From an uncultured beta proteobacterium (GTDB taxonomy: Bacteria > Pseudomonadota > Gammaproteobacteria > Burkholderiales > Burkholderiaceae_C), in contig CAILKA010000152.1 in NCBI GenBank assembly GCA_903834645.1, positions 1-17,382 of the forward strand: 17,382 nt of DNA. Direction: 5' to 3'. The position numbers were made by a program, and so were the translations under genes. Shown piece by piece: positions 6,674 through 13,773 of the stretch. A model generated the notes under the pieces. The model was given only the letters and a program-made list of their open reading frames with translations, did not search any database and was not told where the DNA came from. Numbering within the stretch: the first letter of the stretch is position 1; every line of letters begins with the position of its first letter.

Positions 6674-7948
6674 ATGGGCACCTCCCTTTCCTACGTCCAC
6701 CCCACCCCCGAGAGCCCCTGGGGCACCTACCTGTCGCAGGTCGACCGCGTGCTGCCCTACCTGGGGGAGCTCGCGCGCTGGGCCGAGACGCTCAAGCGCC
6801 CCAAGCGCTCGCTGATCGTGGACGTTCCCATCGAGCTCGACGACGGCACGGTGGCCCACTTCGAGGGCTTTCGCGTGCAGCACTCGCTCACCCGCGGCCC
6901 GGGCAAGGGCGGCGTGCGCTACCACCCCGACGTCACGCTCGAGGAGGTGATGGCACTTGCGGCCTGGATGAGCATCAAGAACGCCGCCGTGAACCTGCCC
7001 TACGGCGGCGCCAAGGGCGGCATCCGCGTGGACCCGAAGACCCTGTCGCGGCGCGAGCTCGAGAAGCTCACGCGGCGCTACACGAGCGAGATCGGCATCA
7101 TCATCGGCCCGCACCAGGACATCCCGGCGCCGGACGTCAACACCAACGCCCAGATCATGGCGTGGATGATGGACACCTACTCGATGAACGTGGGCGCGAC
7201 GGCCACGGGCGTCGTCACCGGCAAGCCAGTGGACCTGGGCGGGTCGCTCGGCCGCGTGAAGGCCACCGGGCGCGGCGTGTTCGTGACCGGGCGCGAGGCC
7301 GCCCGGCGCATCGCGCTGCAGCTCGACGGCGCGCGCGTGGCCGTCCAGGGCTTCGGCAACGTGGGCTCGTCAGCGGCCGAGCTCTTCCACCAGGCCGGCG
7401 CGCGCATCGTCGCGGCGCAGGACCACACCGGCACGATCTTCAACGACCACGGCCTGGACCTGGCCGAACTCATGCCGCACGTGCGCGCCACGGGCGGGGT
7501 GGCGGGCTTCAAGGGCGCCGAGGCGATGGCCGGCGAGGAGTTCTGGGACGTGCGCTGCGACATCCTCATCCCCGCTGCGCTGGAGGGCCAGATCACGCCC
7601 GAGCGGGCGCGCCGGCTGCACGCGCGCCTGGTGCTCGAGGGCGCCAACGGCCCCACTCTGTCTGCGGCCGACGACATCCTGGCCGATCGCGGCGTGCTCG
7701 TCGTGCCCGACGTCATCTGCAACGCCGGCGGCGTGACGGTGAGCTATTTCGAGTGGGTGCAGGACTTCAGCTCCTTCTTCTGGACCGAAGACGAGATCAA
7801 TCTGCGCCTGGACAAGATCATGGTCGGGGCGCTGAAGAACATCTGGGACACGGCCGACCGCCACCGCATCTCGCTGCGCACGGCCACCTTTGCAGTGGCC
7901 TGCCAGCGCATCCTCGGCGCTCGCGCCGAGCGCGGCCTGTACCCCTGA
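6674..7948 (+). CDS. gdhA: Glutamate dehydrogenase (Glu/Leu/Phe/Val dehydrogenase family)
   Basis: Interconverts glutamate with 2-oxoglutarate and ammonia; 424 residues, typical of the short hexameric class. The N-terminal dimerisation and substrate domain contains GPGKGGVRYHP (75-85), K102, and PYGGAKGGI (109-117) with the catalytic lysine at 114. GPHQDIPAPDVNT at 145-157 supplies the catalytic aspartate (154). The dinucleotide domain opens with VAVQGFGNVG (222-231). Leu or Phe dehydrogenases are shorter, so glutamate is the likeliest substrate; the coenzyme (NAD or NADP) is not clear by eye. The ATG at 6674 fits the family N-terminus; no strong ribosome-binding site is seen. It diverges from proC, so regulation could be shared. 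TACAGT at 6635-6640 is a weak -10 candidate. Confidence 0.94.
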   Translation: MGTSLSYVHPTPESPWGTYLSQVDRVLPYLGELARWAETLKRPKRSLIVDVPIELDDGTVAHFEGFRVQHSLTRGPGKGGVRYHPDVTLEEVMALAAWMSIKNAAVNLPYGGAKGGIRVDPKTLSRRELEKLTRRYTSEIGIIIGPHQDIPAPDVNTNAQIMAWMMDTYSMNVGATATGVVTGKPVDLGGSLGRVKATGRGVFVTGREAARRIALQLDGARVAVQGFGNVGSSAAELFHQAGARIVAAQDHTGTIFNDHGLDLAELMPHVRATGGVAGFKGAEAMAGEEFWDVRCDILIPAALEGQITPERARRLHARLVLEGANGPTLSAADDILADRGVLVVPDVICNAGGVTVSYFEWVQDFSSFFWTEDEINLRLDKIMVGALKNIWDTADRHRISLRTATFAVACQRILGARAERGLYP

Positions 7949-8389
7949 TCAGCGCGAGGCTGCCGGCGCCGGGGCGGGCGCTGCCGGCCCGCCCGGGGCG
8001 GCCGGGTTGGGCAGTGTCAAGCCCGGCCCGATCGGGATGTCGGGCGTCACGGTCACGCGCGTGACGAAGTGGCGCGTGTCGCCGAAGCAGCTCGTGGGCA
8101 GCCCCACCTTCTCCTCGTAGTGCAGGCTCACGCGCCGGCCGATGACCTGCGTGATCTGCTGCGCCACGGCCTCGTCGTGCACCGTGAAGTAGAACTTCTC
8201 CACCGCGCTGCCGGGCAGCGACACGAGCGCGAGTTCGCCCTCCCACGTCTTGCACAGCCAGCCCTTGTGGGAGATCTTCTGCACCCACCCGGCGCGCTCG
8301 CCGCTGGAGTAGCTCCAGCTGAGTGCGGCCCAGAAGTAGCCACTGACGAGGAGGGCCAGCACGGCCAGGGCAGCGATCAGGCGGGACAT
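7949..8389 (-). CDS. Membrane-anchored protein of unknown function
   Basis: A 146-residue protein that I recognise only as a conserved small-protein type in related bacteria; relatives are sometimes labelled 6-phosphogluconate dehydrogenase, which its size and sequence do not support. Residues 4-23 are one hydrophobic helix, probably an uncleaved anchor. A soluble domain follows, containing YSSGERAGWVQKISHKGW and KTWEGEL (27-53). Two cysteines, C46 and C101, could form a disulfide if the domain faces the periplasm. Residues 121-146 form a Pro/Ala/Gly-rich tail. The ATG at 8389 is chosen because the membrane segment begins there; a longer frame to 8467 adds only an Arg/Pro-rich stretch. Its stop codon directly abuts that of gdhA. 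Function unknown. Confidence 0.85.
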   Translation of the reverse strand: MSRLIAALAVLALLVSGYFWAALSWSYSSGERAGWVQKISHKGWLCKTWEGELALVSLPGSAVEKFYFTVHDEAVAQQITQVIGRRVSLHYEEKVGLPTSCFGDTRHFVTRVTVTPDIPIGPGLTLPNPAAPGGPAAPAPAPAASR

Positions 8390-8680
8390 GCGCGGAATCC
8401 GGTGGAGCGGAGGTCGGGGGGTGGGCGTGAAGCGCAGGGACGGGCGGGGGCGCGAGAGCGGGCGCACGCGTTGAGCCGTCTCAACGGCGTGATCGTCTCA
8501 TGAAGCGCCCGCTGCCGGATCGCGCACCCTGTTTGTGCCCCGTGCGCAGCGCAGGCGCCCGGCAAGCCGCTACGATTCGCCGCGACGCGCAGACCCGCCG
8601 GGGTGCACCCCCCATCACGTCCTGCCGCCCCGCCTGGCCCCCTCGCATCCGCCACCCGCCCACCCGCCACCGTCCCATCC
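8390..8680. other. 291-bp divergent intergenic region with one inverted repeat
   Basis: This gap separates the unknown membrane protein (minus) from cnoX (plus), so it should hold two promoters. The clearest structure is CGTTGAG-CCGT-CTCAACG at 8469-8486, a perfect 7-bp inverted repeat with a 4-base spacer that extends with a bulge to ACGC/GCGT outside. It could be an operator or a stem-loop. TACGAT at 8571-8576 is a possible -10 for cnoX without a good -35. No small gene is supported: frames through the region are Arg/Pro-rich and look like GC-driven noise. Confidence 0.45.
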
Positions 8681-9577
8681 ATGCGCTCAGCCTTCGATCC
8701 CACCGCCACCTCCGCCCCACCGGCCGCCGAGCTGTCCTTCGACGTCACCGAGGCGGATTTCCGCCGCACCGTGCTCGAGCGCTCGCTCGACGTGCCGGTG
8801 CTGCTGGACTGCTGGGCGCCGTGGTGCGGCCCGTGCCGCAACCTCAAGCCCGTGCTGGAGAAGCTCGTGCAGGCCTACGGCGGGCGCTTCGTGCTGGCCA
8901 AGCTCAACACCGACGAGGCGCCGCAGATCTCGGCGGCGCTGCAGATCCGCAGCATCCCGCTCGTGGTGCTCTTCGTCGGCGGGCGACCGGTGGACCAGTT
9001 CATGGGCGCACTGCCCGAGGGCCAGGTGCGGCAGTTCCTGGACCGCCACCTCAGCGGCGAGCCGCCCGTCTCGCCGGTGGACGAGCTGCGCGAGCAGGCC
9101 GCGCAGGCGCCCGATGCCGAGACGGCCATCGCGCTGCTGCAGGAGGCGCTCTCGGTGGAGCCGCACCACCCCGAGCTGCTGATGGACCTGGCCGAGCGGC
9201 TCATGGCGCTGCCCGAGCTCGACGAAGCGCAGGCCGTGCTCGATGCGTTGCCGGCCGAAGCCCGCGGCGAGCGTCACGCCGCCTTGCTCAAGCGCCTGGC
9301 CCTGGCGCGCAACCGCCCGCCCGGCGACGCCCAGGCTCTGGCCGCGCGCATCGCCTCCAACCCGCGCGACTTCGAGGCGCGCTTCGCGCTGGCTGCGCTG
9401 CGCATCTACGCCAGCGAGTTCGACGCCGCCTTCGAGGAGCTGCTCGAGGTGGTGCTGCGCGACAAGGGCGACTGGCGCGAGAAGGCGCGGCTGCAGCTCA
9501 TCGAGTGGTTCGCCGCCTGCCCCGATGCCGAAGCGGTCAGCCGCGGCCGCCGCTTCCTGGGCATGTACCTGAACTGA
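8681..9577 (+). CDS. cnoX: Thioredoxin-TPR protein CnoX (YbbN family)
   Basis: A 298-residue cytoplasmic protein combining an N-terminal thioredoxin domain (about 18-125) with a C-terminal tetratricopeptide-like helical region (about 130-298). The thioredoxin active site is intact as W48-C49-G50-P51-C52, preceded by an extra cysteine at C44; the conserved cis-Pro loop follows at IRSIPLVVLF. E. coli CnoX, a chaperedoxin that holds oxidation-damaged proteins for GroEL or DnaK, has lost the CxxC, whereas many other bacteria keep it. Redox activity is therefore plausible here. The ATG at 8681 gives a normal N-terminus; an in-frame extension to 8603 is Pro-rich without homology. No operon partner lies downstream: iorB converges on it. 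Confidence 0.93.
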   Translation: MRSAFDPTATSAPPAAELSFDVTEADFRRTVLERSLDVPVLLDCWAPWCGPCRNLKPVLEKLVQAYGGRFVLAKLNTDEAPQISAALQIRSIPLVVLFVGGRPVDQFMGALPEGQVRQFLDRHLSGEPPVSPVDELREQAAQAPDAETAIALLQEALSVEPHHPELLMDLAERLMALPELDEAQAVLDALPAEARGERHAALLKRLALARNRPPGDAQALAARIASNPRDFEARFALAALRIYASEFDAAFEELLEVVLRDKGDWREKARLQLIEWFAACPDAEAVSRGRRFLGMYLN

Positions 9578-9606
9578 GCCCGGCAGAGGAGCCGCCACAG
9601 GCCCCT

Positions 9607-9637
9607 GCGGCGGCTGCAGCCGCCGCCAGCCGCGGCT
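9607..9637. terminator. Bidirectional terminator candidate between cnoX and the molybdoenzyme gene
   Basis: A perfect 20-bp palindrome, GCGGCGGCTGCAGCCGCCGC, at 9607-9626 is followed at once by a second perfect 10-bp palindrome, AGCCGCGGCT, at 9628-9637, and then TT. They fill half of the 65-bp gap between two convergent stop codons, where a shared terminator is expected. T-runs are short on both strands, so the efficiency is uncertain. Confidence 0.5.
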
Positions 9638-9642
9638 TTCGC

Positions 9643-11916
9643 TCAGCCCGCCAGATCCTCGGCGCGCAGGGGCAGGCGCCGGACGCGCCTCCCGGTGAGG
9701 GCCGCCAGCGCATTGATCACAGCCGGGGCCAGCGGCGGCACCCCGACCTCGCCCACGCCACCGGGCGGCCGCGCGCTGGCCACGAGGTGCGTCTGCACAC
9801 GCGGCATCTCGTGCAGCCGCAGCACGTCGTAGGCCGGGAAGTTGGTCTGCTCGACAGCCCCGTCGCGCACCGTGATCTGCCCGCGCAGCACCGCGCCCAG
9901 CGCAAAGGCCACCGACCCCTCCATCTGCGCCCGCACACCGTCGGGGTGCACCGCCACCCCGCAGTCGAGCGCACACACCACGCGGTGCACGCGCAGCGCG
10001 CCCTTCTCGATCGAGACCTCGGCCACCTGCGCGCAGATCGAGCCGAAGCTCTGGTGCAGCGCCACCCCGCGCGCCCACCCGGCCGGCAGCGGCGCGCCCC
10101 AGCCGGCCTGGCGGGCCGCGAGTTCCAGCACGGCGCGGTGGCGCGGGCGCGCCGCCAGCAGCGCCAGCCGGTAGGCCACCGGGTCCTGGCGCGCTGCCTG
10201 CGCCAGCTCGTCGACGAAGCACTCGGTGAAGAAGCCGTTGTACGAATGCCCGACGCTGCGCCAGTAGCCCACGGGAATCGGAGTCTGGACGAGATGTTGG
10301 CGCACACTTACGTTCTGGATCTCGTAGGGCAGCTCGAAGGCTCCCTCGAGCTGAAACTTGTCGGGCATGCCGCCCGGCAAGGGCAGGCCCAGCACGCGCC
10401 GCGCGTGGGGCAGCGAGACGGGTGGTGCAGCCACGCGGTTGAGCCAGGCCACCGGCCGGCCCGAGGCATCGAGCGCAGCCTGGAAGCTCGCCGCCGCCGC
10501 CGGCCGGTACATGTCGTGGCGCAGATCCTCCTGGCGTGACCACAGCAGCTGCACCGGCGCGCCGTCCAGGCGCATCGCGATGGCCACCGCCTCCTGCACC
10601 ATGTCCACTTCCAGGCGCCGCCCGAAGCCCCCACCCACGGCCGTGAGGTGGAGCGTCACGTCTGCCGGCCACACGCCCGCGGTGAGCGCAGCGCGCAGCC
10701 GCGCCAGGATCGGCACCTGCGTCGGGCACCACAGCGTGACGCGGCCGCCTTGCACCTGAGCCGTACAGTTCACCGGCTCGAGCGCGGCGTGGGCCAGCAA
10801 CGGCGCCTCGTAGAACGCCTCCACCTTTGTCGCGGCCTCGGCTGCGTCCAGCCCCGCCTGCGCGTCGCCGTCGTCGCGAAACCCGCCGAAGCCTGCGTCG
10901 GGGCCGCGCACGGCCTGGCGCAGCTGCGCCAGCAGCGCCTGGCTGTCCGCCGCAGGGCCGGGGCCGTTGTCCCAGTCGATCTGGAGCCCGTCCAGCGCAC
11001 GCTGCGCGCGCCAGTGCCGGTCGGCCACCACCACCACCGCGCGGCCCTCCAGGTCGAAGGCTGCACGCACGCCCGGCTGCGCCAGCGCGGGCGCAGGGTC
11101 GAAGGCACGCAGCCGGCCGCCCATCACCGGGCAGTGGCGGATGGCCGCATGCAGCATCCCCGGCAGGCGCACGTCGGCGCCGTACAGGGTGGCACCCGTG
11201 AGCGCGCCGGGCTGGGGCAGGCGCGGCACCTCGCGCCCGATCAGGCGCCACTGCGCCGCGGGCTTGAGCGCGATCGACTCGGGCACGGGCAGCACGGCGG
11301 CTTCGCGCACGAGTTCGCCAAAGCCCGCACGGCGGCCGCTGGCGGCGTGGCTGACCCCCCCGCGCTCGGCCACGAGGCTCTCGGCCGGCACGCCAAACCG
11401 CCTCGCGGCAGCCTGCACGAGCATCGTGCGCGCCGCCGCGCCCGCGGCGCGCATGGGCTCCCAGGCGTCGCGCACGCTCGCCGAGCCGCCCGTGGCCTGC
11501 AGCGACAGCCACAGCCCCGCGCGCTGCAGCACGGCGCGGGTCGTGCGGGCGGCCACTGCGGTGTCATCGGCTTCGAAGATCGAGGCGTTGAGCAGCACCG
11601 CGGTGTTGGCATACACGCGCCCCACCGGCGCGAAGGCCACCGCCACGCGGGGCCAGTCCGCCTCCAGCTCCTCGGCCACGAGCAGCGCCAACGCCGTGTG
11701 CACGCCCTGGCCCATCTCCACGCGCGGCATGGCCACCGTCACGCCCCCGTCCGGCGCAATGCGCACCCAGGCGTTGAGCGCCACCTCCCCGCCCGGGCCG
11801 GCAAAGTCGCCCGCCTGGCCCAGGCGCTCGACCCCGCCAGGGGCCGAGCAGCCCACGAGCCAGCCTCCCGCCCCGAGCGAGCCCGCCACCAGGAAGGCGC
11901 GACGGTTCAAGGCCAT
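9643..11916 (-). CDS. Molybdopterin-binding large subunit, xanthine dehydrogenase / isoquinoline 1-oxidoreductase beta type
   Basis: A 757-residue molybdenum-cofactor subunit resembling IorB and periplasmic aldehyde oxidoreductases, which hydroxylate N-heterocycles or oxidise aldehydes. The start MALNRRAFLVAG carries a twin-arginine motif (R5-R6); the hydrophobic segment ends LVGC, a possible lipobox with Cys at 23, implying Tat export and perhaps lipid anchoring. MPRVEMGQGVHTAL opens the first cofactor domain. GGFGRRLEVDMVQEAVAIA and WSRQEDLRHDMY lie in the middle. GVGEVGVPP at 720-728 holds the catalytic glutamate E723. The ATG at 11916 is chosen for the Tat signal and sits 10 bp after the yggS stop, so the two are probably co-transcribed. 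No [2Fe-2S] small subunit, cytochrome or maturation factor is present in the window. The substrate is unknown. Confidence 0.9.
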   Translation of the reverse strand: MALNRRAFLVAGSLGAGGWLVGCSAPGGVERLGQAGDFAGPGGEVALNAWVRIAPDGGVTVAMPRVEMGQGVHTALALLVAEELEADWPRVAVAFAPVGRVYANTAVLLNASIFEADDTAVAARTTRAVLQRAGLWLSLQATGGSASVRDAWEPMRAAGAAARTMLVQAAARRFGVPAESLVAERGGVSHAASGRRAGFGELVREAAVLPVPESIALKPAAQWRLIGREVPRLPQPGALTGATLYGADVRLPGMLHAAIRHCPVMGGRLRAFDPAPALAQPGVRAAFDLEGRAVVVVADRHWRAQRALDGLQIDWDNGPGPAADSQALLAQLRQAVRGPDAGFGGFRDDGDAQAGLDAAEAATKVEAFYEAPLLAHAALEPVNCTAQVQGGRVTLWCPTQVPILARLRAALTAGVWPADVTLHLTAVGGGFGRRLEVDMVQEAVAIAMRLDGAPVQLLWSRQEDLRHDMYRPAAAASFQAALDASGRPVAWLNRVAAPPVSLPHARRVLGLPLPGGMPDKFQLEGAFELPYEIQNVSVRQHLVQTPIPVGYWRSVGHSYNGFFTECFVDELAQAARQDPVAYRLALLAARPRHRAVLELAARQAGWGAPLPAGWARGVALHQSFGSICAQVAEVSIEKGALRVHRVVCALDCGVAVHPDGVRAQMEGSVAFALGAVLRGQITVRDGAVEQTNFPAYDVLRLHEMPRVQTHLVASARPPGGVGEVGVPPLAPAVINALAALTGRRVRRLPLRAEDLAG

Positions 11917-11926
11917 GCGGCAGCCC

Positions 11927-12631
11927 TCAGCCCGGTGCCGCGCGGCTGCGCTCGCCAAAGAGCGCCGTGCCCACGCGCACGATCGTCGCGCCCTCGGCAA
12001 CGGCAGCTTCGAGGTCCGCGCTCATCCCCATCGACAAGGTGTCCAGCGCCAGGCCCTGCGCGCGCAGTTCGGCCAGCAGCGTGGCCAGCAGCCGGTGCGG
12101 CGCGCGCTGCGCAGCCGGATCGTGCGCCGGCTCGGGGATCGCCATCAGCCCGCGCAGCTGCAGCCGGGGCAGCGCCGCCACCGCATGCGCGAGCGCCGGC
12201 AGCTCCGCCGGCGCCACCCCGCTCTTGCTCGCCTCGCCGCTGACGTTGACCTGCAGGCACACCTGCAGCGGCGCGAGCTGCGGCGGGCGCTGCTCGGCCA
12301 GGCGCTGCGCGATCTTCAGCCGGTCCACCGTGTGGACCCAGTCGAAGGCCTCGGCCACCAGGCGCGTCTTGTTGCTCTGCAGCGGCCCGATCAGGTGCCA
12401 GCGCAGGCGCGCACGCAGCGGCGCCAGCGCCGCGATCTTGTCCAGCGCCTCTTGCACGTAGTTCTCGCCGAAGTCCGCCTGCCCGCGCTCGGCCGCCTCA
12501 CGCACCGCCTGGGCGTCCTGGGTCTTGCTCACCGCCAGCAGCGTGACGCTTTGCACGTCGCGCCCGGCCTGTGCACAGGCTTTGGCGATCCGGCCCTTCA
12601 CCGTTTGCAGCCGTGTGTCGATGGTGGCCAT
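11927..12631 (-). CDS. yggS: YggS/PLPBP family pyridoxal phosphate homeostasis protein
   Basis: A cytoplasmic pyridoxal-5'-phosphate-binding protein of 234 residues that buffers the B6 and amino-acid pools; it has no known enzymatic reaction. It resembles the TIM-barrel fold of alanine racemase. LLAVSKTQ at 31-38 carries the PLP-binding lysine K36. DFGENYVQEALDK, WHLIGPLQSNK, VNVSGEASKSG, the phosphate-binding segment SMGMSADLEAAV and RVGTALFG all follow in family order. The ATG at 12631 gives the standard N-terminus. It is divergent from pilT across 49 bp, a neighbourhood seen in many proteobacteria; CATTAT just upstream on the minus strand could be a -10. The molybdoenzyme gene follows immediately downstream. 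Confidence 0.96.
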   Translation of the reverse strand: MATIDTRLQTVKGRIAKACAQAGRDVQSVTLLAVSKTQDAQAVREAAERGQADFGENYVQEALDKIAALAPLRARLRWHLIGPLQSNKTRLVAEAFDWVHTVDRLKIAQRLAEQRPPQLAPLQVCLQVNVSGEASKSGVAPAELPALAHAVAALPRLQLRGLMAIPEPAHDPAAQRAPHRLLATLLAELRAQGLALDTLSMGMSADLEAAVAEGATIVRVGTALFGERSRAAPG

Positions 12632-12680
12632 AATGCCCGCAGCTTATCGCCTTGGCGGGCCGCTGCGCACTGCGCATCCC

Positions 12681-13724
12681 ATGGACATCACCCAACTGCT
12701 GGCCTTCGCGGTCAAGAACAAGGCCTCCGACCTGCACCTGTCGGCGGGCCTGCCACCCATGATCCGCGTGCACGGCGACGTGCGGCGCATCAACGTGGAG
12801 GCCCTGGACAACTCGCACGTGCACGACATGGTCTACGACATCATGACCGACGCGCAGCGCAAGCAGTTCGAGGAGACCCTGGAGTGCGACTTCAGCTTCG
12901 AGATCCCGGGCCTGTCGCGCTTCCGGGTCAATGCCTTCAACCAGAACCGCGGCACGGGCGCGGTCTTCCGCACGATCCCGAGCAAGATCCTCACGCTCGA
13001 GCAGCTCAACGCGCCGCGCATCTTTGCCGAGCTCGCGCTGCGGCCGCGCGGGCTCGTGCTCGTCACCGGCCCCACCGGCTCGGGCAAGAGCACGACGCTG
13101 GCGGCGATGCTCAACCACCTCAACGAGAACACCTACGGACACGTGCTGACGGTTGAGGACCCGATCGAGTTCGTGCACGAGAGCAAGAAGTGCCTGGTCA
13201 ACCAGCGCGAGGTCGGGCCGCACACGCTGAGCTTCACCAACGCGCTGCGCGCCGCCCTGCGCGAGGATCCCGACGCCGTGCTCGTGGGCGAGCTGCGCGA
13301 CCTCGAGACGATCAAGCTGGCGCTCACCGCGGCCGAGACCGGGCACCTCGTGTTCGGCACGCTGCACACGAGCTCGGCGGCCAAGACGGTGGACCGCATC
13401 GTCGACGTCTTTCCCGGTGACGAGAAGGACATGGTGCGCTCGATGCTGTCGGAGTCGCTCGTGGCGGTGATCTCGCAAGCGCTCGTCAAGATCAAGGACG
13501 GCACCGGACGCGTGGCCGCGCACGAGATCATGCTGGGCTCGGCCGCCATTCGCAACCTCATCCGCGAGAACAAGGTGGCCCAGATGTACTCGGCCATCCA
13601 GACCGGGCAGGGCATGGGCATGCAGACGCTCGACCAGAACCTCGCCGAGCTCGTGCGGCGCAACGTCATCTCCACGGCCGAGGCGCGCCTGTACGCCAAG
13701 ACGCCCGAGAACTTCCCCGGCTGA
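12681..13724 (+). CDS. pilT: Type IV pilus retraction ATPase PilT
   Basis: Hexameric cytoplasmic ATPase that powers pilus retraction and twitching motility; 347 residues, the usual length. The N-terminal PAS-like region contains KASDLHLSAGLPPMIRVHG (14-32). Walker A GPTGSGKST spans 130-138 with K136. The Asp box HVLTVEDPIEFVH, Walker B AVLVGELRDLETI and His box LVFGTLHTSSAAKT follow in order. AIRNLIRENK near the C-terminus is the PilT-specific retraction motif, which separates it from PilB-type extension ATPases. The ATG at 12681 matches the conserved MDITQLLAF start; an in-frame start at 12525 runs back into yggS and is rejected. pilU follows after 49 bp, presumably in one transcript. Confidence 0.97.
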   Translation: MDITQLLAFAVKNKASDLHLSAGLPPMIRVHGDVRRINVEALDNSHVHDMVYDIMTDAQRKQFEETLECDFSFEIPGLSRFRVNAFNQNRGTGAVFRTIPSKILTLEQLNAPRIFAELALRPRGLVLVTGPTGSGKSTTLAAMLNHLNENTYGHVLTVEDPIEFVHESKKCLVNQREVGPHTLSFTNALRAALREDPDAVLVGELRDLETIKLALTAAETGHLVFGTLHTSSAAKTVDRIVDVFPGDEKDMVRSMLSESLVAVISQALVKIKDGTGRVAAHEIMLGSAAIRNLIRENKVAQMYSAIQTGQGMGMQTLDQNLAELVRRNVISTAEARLYAKTPENFPG

Positions 13725-13773
13725 GCGCTGCAGTGCTGCGCCCGCCGGCCCCCGACGCGACCGACACTCCCCC

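Noticed and set aside
8500..10539. A 679-codon plus-strand frame beginning in the cnoX upstream region
   Set aside because: It reads through cnoX out of frame and antisense into the molybdoenzyme gene; composition is GC-driven and no domain is visible.
8687..11512. A 941-codon minus-strand open frame covering cnoX and the molybdoenzyme gene
   Set aside because: The translation is Arg/Ala/Gly-rich low-complexity text with no family motifs. It lies over two well-recognised genes in other frames and results from high GC suppressing stop codons.
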